Part shown: piece after piece, positions 57,351 through 64,000 of the stretch
Layout of the letters: each line of letters opens with the position of its first letter
Numbering within the stretch: position 1 is the first letter of the stretch
Source of the DNA: Pseudomonadota bacterium
Lineage (GTDB): Bacteria > Pseudomonadota > Alphaproteobacteria > Rhizobiales > Hyphomicrobiaceae
Assembly: GCA_023410905.1 (NCBI GenBank)
Contig: JAEYPL010000064.1
Coordinates: 1-64,000, forward strand
Reading direction: 5' to 3'
DNA length: 64,000 bases
Notes under the pieces: generated by a model
Told to the model about the DNA's origin: nothing
Databases searched by the model: none
The model's input: only the letters and a program-made list of their open reading frames with translations
Program-made: the position numbers and the translations under genes

Positions 57351-58223
57351 ATGCTCGTCACATCCGCGCTCATTTCCGGGATCTGTCTCGGCAGCATGTA
57401 CGGGCTGATCGCCCTCGGATTTCACGTCACGTACGTCGTTTCGAGCACGGTGAACTTCTCGCAGGGCAGCGCGGTCATGCTCGGGGCCGTGCTTGGATAC
57501 TTCTTCGCCGTTCGGATCGGGCTTCCTCTGCCGTTGGCATTCGCCGCTGCTCTGTTCAGCTGCGCCGCCTTCGGTCTCCTGGTCGAGCGGGTGCTGGTAC
57601 GCCCGTTCGCGTCACGCGGCTCCAATGCCTGGCTTATGGCCACGGTTGCCGGCGGGATCGTCCTCGACAACGCCGTGATGTTCACCTTCGGCAAGGAGCC
57701 GCGCAGCTTCCCGCCGGTGTTCTCCACGACGCCCATTCAGATCTTCGGCACCGGCGTCTATCCGTTGCAGCTCATCATTCCTGTCGTCGGCATTGGTGTC
57801 GCGCTCGGGCTCGCGCTTTTCCTGCGGCGCACGCGCTACGGAAAATCCCTCCTCGCCGTCGTGCAGAATCCTGATGCCGCGCGGCTCATGGGCGTCGATG
57901 TGAAGTCGGCCATCGCGGCGTCCTTCGCCGCTTCGACGGCGCTCGCCGGGCTTGCCGGCCTGCTCATAGCGCCGCTCTTCAGCGTGCACTCGGATATGGG
58001 CACGCTCTTCGGGCTGAAGGCATTCGCCGTCGCCATTCTCGGCGGCATCGGATCGGCGGCGGGCGTGATGATGGCCGGTCTGCTCTACGGGGTCAGCGAG
58101 GCACTTATCACCGCGCTGTTCGGATCGAGCTATACCCACATCGTGATGTTCGCCGCCGTCATCGGCGCGCTGGCATTGATGCCGTATGGCCTTCTCGGCC
58201 GTGCGGCGATCAAGAAGGTCTGA
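57351..58223 (+). CDS. livH: Liv-type ABC permease LivH
   Basis: A 290-residue permease with about eight helices, including GICLGSMYGLIALGFHVTYV at the N-terminus and the loop SLLAVVQNPDAARLMGVDVK. GLKAFAVAILGGIGSAAGVM is the family's typical C-terminal helix pair. It pairs with the LivM domain of the fused protein at 58228, with a four-base gap between the genes. Confidence 0.92.
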   Translation: MLVTSALISGICLGSMYGLIALGFHVTYVVSSTVNFSQGSAVMLGAVLGYFFAVRIGLPLPLAFAAALFSCAAFGLLVERVLVRPFASRGSNAWLMATVAGGIVLDNAVMFTFGKEPRSFPPVFSTTPIQIFGTGVYPLQLIIPVVGIGVALGLALFLRRTRYGKSLLAVVQNPDAARLMGVDVKSAIAASFAASTALAGLAGLLIAPLFSVHSDMGTLFGLKAFAVAILGGIGSAAGVMMAGLLYGVSEALITALFGSSYTHIVMFAAVIGALALMPYGLLGRAAIKKV

Positions 58224-58227
58224 CGTC

Positions 58228-60732
58228 ATGGTGCGCTACGCCGCAGCCGTACCGGCAGCCGTGCTCGCGCTCACTGCAGCCGGGGTTGCCGTCGCGATCC
58301 TGGGGGAAGGATACACGCCGTTTCTGCTGGCACTGGTTGCGCTCGCGACGACCGTTGGTGCCGGTCTCAACATACTCGTCGGGCTGACTGGGCAGATCTC
58401 GATCGGGCATGTCGGCTTCTATGCCATCGGTGCCTACGTCGTCGGGGTGCTCACCACCGGTGCGGCAGTGACGGGCGCGGTCAGCTTCTGGATTGCTTTG
58501 CCCGTTGCGATCGTGGTCGCCGGGCTGATTGGCGCGCTGCTCGCCCTCCCGGCCTTGCGAGTGAGCGGACCGTACCTCGCTATGATGACCATTGCCTTCT
58601 CGTTCATCGTCGAGCACGTGCTCATCGAGTGGCGGAGCGTGACGGGCGGCCAGAACGGCCTCATGAACATCGCGCAGCCGAGCTTCGGTCATGGGCTCGA
58701 TGGCGAGCGGGGACTGGCCGTGCTGGCGGTCGTCCTCGCAGGGGGCGCGCTTCTCTTCTTCCATCGGCTAGCCGGCGCACCGCTCGGCAAGGCCATGATC
58801 GCCGTACGCGACAGCGAAACGGCAGCCCAGGCCGTCGGCTCCAATCCCGTGGTCATCAAGACGATTGCGTTTGCGCTATCCGCTGCAGTCACGGGAGCCG
58901 CCGGCGGCGTCTTTGCCTCGCTGATGACGTTCGTCGCGCCGAGCTCCTTCCCGTTCACCCAGTCGATCCTTTTTCTTCTGGCGGTGATCGTCGGCGGGGC
59001 AGGCTTCACGCTCGGGCCGGTGATCGGCGCTGTCGTCATCGTGTTGATGCCGGAGCTCATCGCTTCGCTCGCGGAATATCGCCTACTGCTGTTTGGGACG
59101 CTCCTGCTCGTCGTGCTTTGGCTCGCTCCCGAAGGAATTCTGGGCACGCTCGCCCGCCGACTGCCCGTCCCTCCGAGACTTATCGCCGAGGCAGAGGCAT
59201 TCGATATCGCAGCCTTCCTTGGAGCGGAGGTGCGTGCGCCGCTGGTCGTGAAGGATCTGACGATCGCCTTCGGAGGCGTCAAGGCGGCGACAGACGTCGC
59301 GCTGACGGCCGAGCCCGGTCGCGTGACAGCGCTGATCGGGCCGAACGGCGCCGGCAAAACGACCGTGCTAAACATGATCAGCGGCTTCTATCAGCCGGAT
59401 GCGGGCAGCGTCGCGCTTGGCGGAGAGGAGCTTGCCGCGCAGCCTGCGTGGAAGGTCGCGCGCGCCGGCATCGCGCGCACCTATCAGACGACGCAGCTCT
59501 TCGGTTCGCTCAGCGTACTCGACAACGTGCTCATCGGCCTCAGACGCGGCGCCATCGGACACCCGCTGGCCGCACCCGCATCCAGCAGCGACCACGCGAT
59601 CGCCGAAGGCCTTCTCGCGTTCGTCGGCTATCGAGGATCGATCGATACCCTCACGCAGGACTTGCCGCACGTCGACCGTCGCCTTGTGGAAATGGCACGC
59701 GCACTCGCAACGCGGCCGAAGGTCGTGCTGCTGGATGAGCCCGCAGCTGGTCTCATGCGCGCCGATAAGAAAGAGCTCGGCACCGTGCTCCGGAAGATGG
59801 CGGATGCCGGTATTGCCGTCATCCTTGTCGAGCATGACATGGCATTGGTCATGGGCACGTCCGATCATGTCGTCGTGCTCGACGCCGGTCGGCTGATCGC
59901 GACCGGCTCTCCGGCGAGCGTGAGCGCCAACCCGAAAGTCAAGGAGGCCTATCTCGGAAGCGGCGAAGGCATGGTTCGCCCGCGGGACGAACCGCTCGCG
60001 GCCGCGCGCCCGCTGGAACTCGATACTGTCGCGCTCGAAGCGGGGTATGGCGCAGTTCCCGTCCTGAAGGATATCGGCCTCGAAGTGCGCCAGGGCGAGC
60101 TTGTTGCGCTCCTCGGCGCGAACGGCGCCGGCAAATCCACGATCATGCGATCCTTGAGCGGGCTTCTGCGCCCCGTCTCCGGCACCATCCGTCTTGGGGG
60201 CAATCGGATCGACAATCTCGAGGCGCACCGTATTGCAGCCCTGGGTCTCGCGCTCGTGCCGGAGGGGCGGCAGATCTTCCCCGAACTCAGCGTGAGAGAC
60301 AATCTCGAACTCGGTTCCCACACACGCTCGGACGGCGACGTGCAGACGGACATCGCGGCGATGTTTTCCCGCTTCCCGCGCTTGCGGGAGCGTGCCGATT
60401 CCCGTGCAGGCCTGCTGTCGGGCGGCGAGCAGCAGATGCTCGCGATCGCGCGCGCGCTGATGGCCCGGCCGCGCATATTGCTGCTCGACGAGCCATCGCT
60501 CGGCCTCGCCCCCGCCATCATCGACGAGCTGTTCGACGTCATCGCCGGCTTGCGCGACCGTGGTGTTACTTTGCTGCTCGTCGATCAGATGGCGGCGCAG
60601 GCGCTTGCTGCCGCGGATCGTGGTTACGTGCTCGAATCGGGCCGTATCGTGCGTGCCGATCAGGCTGTAGCCTTGCGCGAGGATCCTGCACTCGAGGCGG
60701 CTTATCTCGGCGGCCTCGAAAGCGTCGAGTGA
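58228..60732 (+). CDS. Triple fusion LivM permease - LivG ATPase - LivF ATPase
   Basis: An 834-residue polypeptide that carries three usual subunits in one chain. Residues about 1-310 are a LivM permease (TVGAGLNILVGLTGQISIGH, SGPYLAMMTIAFSFIVEHV). About 335-580 is a LivG-type ATPase with Walker A GPNGAGKTT and Walker B VVLLDEPAAGL. About 600-834 is LivF with GANGAGKST, signature LSGGEQQML and ILLLDEPSLGL. In LivG the usual signature is replaced by LPHVDRRLVEMARAL, so its signature Gly is absent, hinting at an asymmetric ATPase pair. Separately, linkers AEAFDIAAFLGAEVRAP and PRDEPLAAARPLEL join the parts. LivM-LivG fusions are known, but the three-way fusion is less common. Confidence 0.92.
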   Translation: MVRYAAAVPAAVLALTAAGVAVAILGEGYTPFLLALVALATTVGAGLNILVGLTGQISIGHVGFYAIGAYVVGVLTTGAAVTGAVSFWIALPVAIVVAGLIGALLALPALRVSGPYLAMMTIAFSFIVEHVLIEWRSVTGGQNGLMNIAQPSFGHGLDGERGLAVLAVVLAGGALLFFHRLAGAPLGKAMIAVRDSETAAQAVGSNPVVIKTIAFALSAAVTGAAGGVFASLMTFVAPSSFPFTQSILFLLAVIVGGAGFTLGPVIGAVVIVLMPELIASLAEYRLLLFGTLLLVVLWLAPEGILGTLARRLPVPPRLIAEAEAFDIAAFLGAEVRAPLVVKDLTIAFGGVKAATDVALTAEPGRVTALIGPNGAGKTTVLNMISGFYQPDAGSVALGGEELAAQPAWKVARAGIARTYQTTQLFGSLSVLDNVLIGLRRGAIGHPLAAPASSSDHAIAEGLLAFVGYRGSIDTLTQDLPHVDRRLVEMARALATRPKVVLLDEPAAGLMRADKKELGTVLRKMADAGIAVILVEHDMALVMGTSDHVVVLDAGRLIATGSPASVSANPKVKEAYLGSGEGMVRPRDEPLAAARPLELDTVALEAGYGAVPVLKDIGLEVRQGELVALLGANGAGKSTIMRSLSGLLRPVSGTIRLGGNRIDNLEAHRIAALGLALVPEGRQIFPELSVRDNLELGSHTRSDGDVQTDIAAMFSRFPRLRERADSRAGLLSGGEQQMLAIARALMARPRILLLDEPSLGLAPAIIDELFDVIAGLRDRGVTLLLVDQMAAQALAAADRGYVLESGRIVRADQAVALREDPALEAAYLGGLESVE

Positions 60733-60735
60733 CCT

Positions 60736-61980
60736 ATGGCCTTCGATCTCATTATGCGGAACGCACGGCTGCCCGACTCTGCCGGCGATCTTGTCGATAT
60801 CGGTATCGCCGATGGCCTTATTGCGGAGATCGGCGCCGGTCTTCCGGCCGGCGCCGATGAAGAAGATGCAGGTGGACACGTTGTGCTGCCCGGCCTCGTC
60901 GAGACACATATACATCTCGACAAATCCTGCATCATTGATCGCTGCCGTATTGTTGAAGGAACTTTGAAAGAAGCCATCAGCGAAGCCGCCAAGGCCAAAG
61001 CGGCATTCACCGAGGTGGACATCGAAGCGCGCGCGCGCCGGACGCTCGAGAAGGCCATCCTCGCCGGCACGCAGTTCATGCGCACGCACGTCGAGGTCGA
61101 TCCGCGCGTCGGTTTGAAGAGCTTCGATGTTCTGAGCCGACTGAAGCGCGAGTATCATTGGGCTCTCGATCTTCAGATTTGCGTTTTTCCCCAGGAAGGC
61201 CTGACGAATGATCCCGGCACCGAGGAGCTGCTCGTCGCTGCGTGCCGTCAAGGAGCGGATCTTATCGGTGGCTGTCCTTATACGGATACCGATCCGAAGA
61301 CGCACATTGCCCGCATATTTCGCATTGCACGCGATTTCGATCTTGATATCGACTTCCACCTCGACTTCGATCTCGATCCATCGTGGATGCATCTCGACGA
61401 GGTTCTTCGGCAGACCGAGCTGCATCAATATGGCGGGCGCGTTGCCGTCGGCCACGTCACCAAGCTTTCCGCCGTCCCGCCGGCCGGCCAGATCCGGATC
61501 GCGCGACGCCTCGCCGACGCCGGCGTCGCCATAACAGTTCTTCCGGCGACGGACCTGTTCCTCATGGGGCGCGATACAGACTACAATGTGCCGCGCGGCG
61601 TGGCGCGCGCTGATCGCTTTCGTGAGCATGGTGTCACATGCTCGCTCGCGACGAACAATGTCCACAATCCCTTCACGCCGTTCGGCGATGCCTCGCTGAT
61701 CCGGATGGCAAATCTATACGCCAACATCGCACAGCTCGGTCGTCCTTCCGACCTTCTGTCCTGTCTCGACATGATCACGGCATCTGCGGCCCGGATACTC
61801 AACCTGGATGGATACGGTATTGCGAAGGGGCATTCTGCGGACCTGCTCGTCGTGCCATGCACGCGTGCGGGCGATGTCGTCGCCGAGATTGCCCGTCCCG
61901 CGCTCGGCCTGAAGCGCGGCCGACGATCATTTGTCAACGAACCCGGACGTTTACTGGGCACGCCGCGCGACGCGAACTGA
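60736..61980 (+). CDS. Cytosine-deaminase-like amidohydrolase
   Basis: A 414-residue amidohydrolase of the CodA group. Metal-site motifs are LVETHIHLDKS (HxH) and GHVTKLS with the His of DIDFHLDFD. The position of the catalytic aspartate of CodA (GHDD) reads TNNVHNPFTPFG, with Asn instead of Asp. This variant is shared by a subgroup of the family, so activity on a different substrate is possible. It lies three bases after the fused Liv transporter, which probably brings in its substrate, and close to allantoin-pathway genes, so it may act on a purine or pyrimidine derivative. Confidence 0.85.
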   Translation: MAFDLIMRNARLPDSAGDLVDIGIADGLIAEIGAGLPAGADEEDAGGHVVLPGLVETHIHLDKSCIIDRCRIVEGTLKEAISEAAKAKAAFTEVDIEARARRTLEKAILAGTQFMRTHVEVDPRVGLKSFDVLSRLKREYHWALDLQICVFPQEGLTNDPGTEELLVAACRQGADLIGGCPYTDTDPKTHIARIFRIARDFDLDIDFHLDFDLDPSWMHLDEVLRQTELHQYGGRVAVGHVTKLSAVPPAGQIRIARRLADAGVAITVLPATDLFLMGRDTDYNVPRGVARADRFREHGVTCSLATNNVHNPFTPFGDASLIRMANLYANIAQLGRPSDLLSCLDMITASAARILNLDGYGIAKGHSADLLVVPCTRAGDVVAEIARPALGLKRGRRSFVNEPGRLLGTPRDAN

Positions 61981-61990
61981 ACCGCGCCTG

Positions 61991-62914
61991 CTACTCGTTC
62001 AGCCCCTTGCCGGGGTAGGGATGAACGGACATCCAGTGACGAGCGATGTCAACGCGGCGCGTGATCCACACGTCCTTGTGGCGACTGATGTGGTCGAGCA
62101 GGCGCTCGAGCCCGACCGCGCGTGCGGGATGACCGATCAGACGCATGTGCAGTCCGACCGACATCATCTTCGGTTGCTTCGCCCCCTCCTTGTAGAGCAT
62201 GTCGAAGGCATCGCGGATGAACGAGAACCAGTCGTCGGATGTACCGGTCCAGCCGGCGTACTTGCCGTCGTTGTTTGTCAGCGAATAGGGGATGATCAGG
62301 TGCGGCTTGCCGCTCACCGTCTTCCAGAAGGGAAGCTCATCACCGTAGTAGTCGCTGTCGTAGAGGAAGCCGCCATGCTCAACGACCAGGCGGCGCGTAT
62401 TGATGCCCGGTCCGTAGCGGCAGTACCAGCCCGCGGGCGCTTCGCCGACCGTCTGCTTGAATGAGGCGACGGCCTTGCGGATGTGCTCGCACTCTTCTTC
62501 CTCGCTCAGCTCGAAGTGTTTGATCCAGCGCCAGCCATGCGAGCACACGTCGTGCCCGGCCGCCTTGATGGCGGTGCATGCGGGCGGATGGCGTTCCATG
62601 GCCAGCGCGCAGCCGAACACGGTCATCGGCAGGCTGCGCTCCTTGAACAATCGCATGAGCCGCCAGAAGCCGACGCGGCTGCCGTACTCGAACATGCTCT
62701 CGCCTGCGAGATCGCGGCCCTTCACGCCCTGATTGAGGCCATGCGCTTCGGTAAGACCGGTCTCGGTGAAGCCTTCGCCGTCCTGCATGGAGGGCTCCGA
62801 GCCCTCCTCGTAGTTCATGACGAAATTGACAGCGAGGCGCGCGCCGCCCGGCCACTGCGGATCGGGCGGATTGGCCCCGTAACCGATCAGGTCGCGATCA
62901 TATGCGCTGGACAT
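61991..62914 (-). CDS. puuE: Cofactor-independent allantoinase (polysaccharide deacetylase-like)
   Basis: A 307-residue NodB-fold enzyme. It has the typical start YDRDLIGYGANPPDPQWPGG, the short acidic VNFVMNYEEGSEPSMQDGEG, CSHGWRWI, and YDSDYYGDELPFW. These match PuuE, which opens the allantoin ring to allantoate without a metal. It is followed by allA on the same strand after nine bases, giving a short purine/ureide pathway (allantoin to allantoate, then ureidoglycolate to glyoxylate plus urea). The genes in between, allantoate amidohydrolase in particular, are not in this window. Confidence 0.92.
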   Translation of the reverse strand: MSSAYDRDLIGYGANPPDPQWPGGARLAVNFVMNYEEGSEPSMQDGEGFTETGLTEAHGLNQGVKGRDLAGESMFEYGSRVGFWRLMRLFKERSLPMTVFGCALAMERHPPACTAIKAAGHDVCSHGWRWIKHFELSEEEECEHIRKAVASFKQTVGEAPAGWYCRYGPGINTRRLVVEHGGFLYDSDYYGDELPFWKTVSGKPHLIIPYSLTNNDGKYAGWTGTSDDWFSFIRDAFDMLYKEGAKQPKMMSVGLHMRLIGHPARAVGLERLLDHISRHKDVWITRRVDIARHWMSVHPYPGKGLNE

Positions 62915-62923
62915 GTCTAGTTC

Positions 62924-63418
62924 CTACGTGCTTGGCGCCGGCGGAAACGCCACGGCGATCGGGGCGGGTAGGTCGACGAACTCCTCGTCGCCCTTGCCGC
63001 CGTCGAGCCACATGAAGACGGCGAACTTGCTCGGCCGGTCGAGAACCGTCATCGGATGGTGCCAGACGTTCATGCCGTAGGTGACGCCTTGGTCGCCACG
63101 CGCGAGAAAGGCCTGCAGACGAGCACTGTCCGGCCGGCCATCTTCGCCATGCGGAGCGACGATGACGATGTAGCGCGAGACGTCGATCGGCACGAAGCTC
63201 TGCGAGGAGAACTCGTGGCGCTCCATCTTCGTCGCCTCGAGCTCGGCCCCCTCGAATGGACGCGATTGTGAGAGCGACAGGCTCGGCTTTGCGCCGCTCC
63301 GGCCGTTGGCCAGCGCATCGCTGAAATAGACGCGACCGAAATCCGTTGGCCGCTCGATGACCTCGCCGAACGGGGCAAACGCCGCTGCCGTCAACGGCAC
63401 ACAGGCGATCCTACGCAT
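62924..63418 (-). CDS. allA: Ureidoglycolate lyase
   Basis: A 164-residue cupin-type protein of the AllA family: LTAAAFAPFGEVIERPTDFG at the N-terminus, ERHEFSSQSFVPID, and the conserved GMNVWHHPMTVLDRPSKFAV near residues 114-133. It splits ureidoglycolate into glyoxylate and urea, a late step of purine nitrogen release. It is cotranscribed with puuE and follows the ABC permease gene at 63428. Confidence 0.92.
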   Translation of the reverse strand: MRRIACVPLTAAAFAPFGEVIERPTDFGRVYFSDALANGRSGAKPSLSLSQSRPFEGAELEATKMERHEFSSQSFVPIDVSRYIVIVAPHGEDGRPDSARLQAFLARGDQGVTYGMNVWHHPMTVLDRPSKFAVFMWLDGGKGDEEFVDLPAPIAVAFPPAPST

Positions 63419-63427
63419 TGCTCTTCC

Positions 63428-64000
63428 TCATCCACTCATGCGCCGGGTCAGCCCGACCAGACGCTCCATCATCAGGATAAGCACCGTCACACTCGCTATC
63501 AGCACGCCTGAGATGGCGGCCACCCTGACGTCGAGCGTGCTCTCGATCATGCCCCACATGCGGATGGGAAGCATATCGGTCCGAGCGTTGGAGAGGAACA
63601 GAGATACGGGCACATTGTCGAGCGAAGCGATGAACGCGAGGAATGCGCCGGCGGCAATACCGGGAGCGATCAACGGCAGAGTAACGCGGCGGAAGGTATA
63701 GAGCCGGCCCGCGCCGAGCGCCGCCGAGCTTTCGAGCAGGACCGGATCGAGTTGGGTCAGGCTCGCAACCGTGGTCCGAAATACGAACGGCGCGATGACG
63801 ATGAAATGACCTATGGTCAGGAGCCAAAGCGAGGGGCGATAGCCGAGCAGCGTGAAAAACATCAGCGTCGCGAGCCCATAAGCCAGCGTCGGCAGGATGA
63901 GGGGCGCGAGAAACGCTGCTTCGAGTACCCGCGCGCCCTTGGTCCGAACGCGTGCGATCGCGAGCGCCCCCGGAACCGCCAGCAGCGTCGCTGCCGACGT
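63428..64000 (-). CDS. ABC transporter permease, spermidine/putrescine (PotC) type, partial
   Basis: The reading frame runs from its stop near 63428 into the right window edge, so the N-terminal portion is missing. The visible part has about four helices, with the EAA loop LLESSAALGAGRLYTFRRVT and LPLIAPGIAAGAFLAFIASL. It is the PotC/PotI-type inner-membrane permease subunit of a polyamine-like importer. Together with downstream allA and puuE it suggests uptake of a purine, ureide or related cationic amine; the other subunits would lie to the right. Confidence 0.85.
   Translation of the reverse strand, partial: TSAATLLAVPGALAIARVRTKGARVLEAAFLAPLILPTLAYGLATLMFFTLLGYRPSLWLLTIGHFIVIAPFVFRTTVASLTQLDPVLLESSAALGAGRLYTFRRVTLPLIAPGIAAGAFLAFIASLDNVPVSLFLSNARTDMLPIRMWGMIESTLDVRVAAISGVLIASVTVLILMMERLVGLTRRMSG

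Noticed and set aside
59368..61665. 765-codon leftward frame opposite the Liv fusion and amidohydrolase
   Set aside because: Covers two well-supported genes on the other strand and has no recognisable motif.

Overview
The window is a densely packed, GC-rich bacterial chromosome segment that most likely comes from an alphaproteobacterium, probably of the Hyphomicrobiales. This rests on a C4-pathway 5-aminolevulinate synthase (hemA), an HWE-family histidine kinase behind a perfect EcfG-type stress promoter, TRAP and Liv/Dpp uptake systems with paired amidohydrolases, and alphaproteobacterial-style CcmI and Zur-box sequences. Genus and species cannot be read from the sequence. I see no rRNA, tRNA, CRISPR array, insertion sequence or phage gene.

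Layout. 1-3.5 kb: the end of a MATE exporter, an amino-acid-synthesis-family protein, an internally deleted MmgE/PrpD remnant, and a CobW-type zinc GTPase behind a Zur box. 3.5-12.6 kb: small catabolic enzymes (two SDRs, an enolase-superfamily dehydratase, a class II aldolase, a MetE-like methyltransferase, a hydrolase) and an alkylation-response pair (ada plus a 2OG-Fe(II) oxygenase). 12.6-15.5 kb: a divergent copper pair (copA-type ATPase, csoR-type repressor) with two operator copies between them. 15.7-23.8 kb: a secreted TPR-CHAT protein, a beta-lactamase-fold hydrolase, a SnoaL-like protein, a PEP-mutase-family lyase, and a response regulator/HWE kinase pair. 24.1-25.7 kb: a type III polyketide synthase coupled to a membrane methyltransferase.

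25.75-37.6 kb is the most unusual part: two divergent transcription units around a 708-base AT-richer region. Leftward: a 2Fe-2S/flavin reductase, a tetraheme c554-type cytochrome, a b-type membrane protein and a membrane-anchored decaheme cytochrome. Rightward: a pentaheme cytochrome, an outer-membrane beta-barrel, a CcmI-like TPR protein and hemA. With 19 c-type heme sites, an outer-membrane barrel, and its own heme-supply and cytochrome-assembly genes, this looks like a self-contained electron conduit between the inner membrane and the cell surface. That function is inferred.

37.6-64 kb: uptake and catabolism islands. These are a TRAP transporter with an amidase and a tiny membrane protein (a 15-bp hairpin separates dctP from dctQM), a DEAD-box helicase, an SDR/LysR pair, and a complete Dpp-type ABC transporter enclosing an AtzA-like amidohydrolase. 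A GntR regulator follows, then a Liv-type transporter whose second permease and both ATPases are fused into one polypeptide, a cytosine-deaminase-like amidohydrolase, and purine/ureide genes (puuE, allA and a partial ABC permease). Together the right half suggests scavenging of nitrogen-rich organic compounds.
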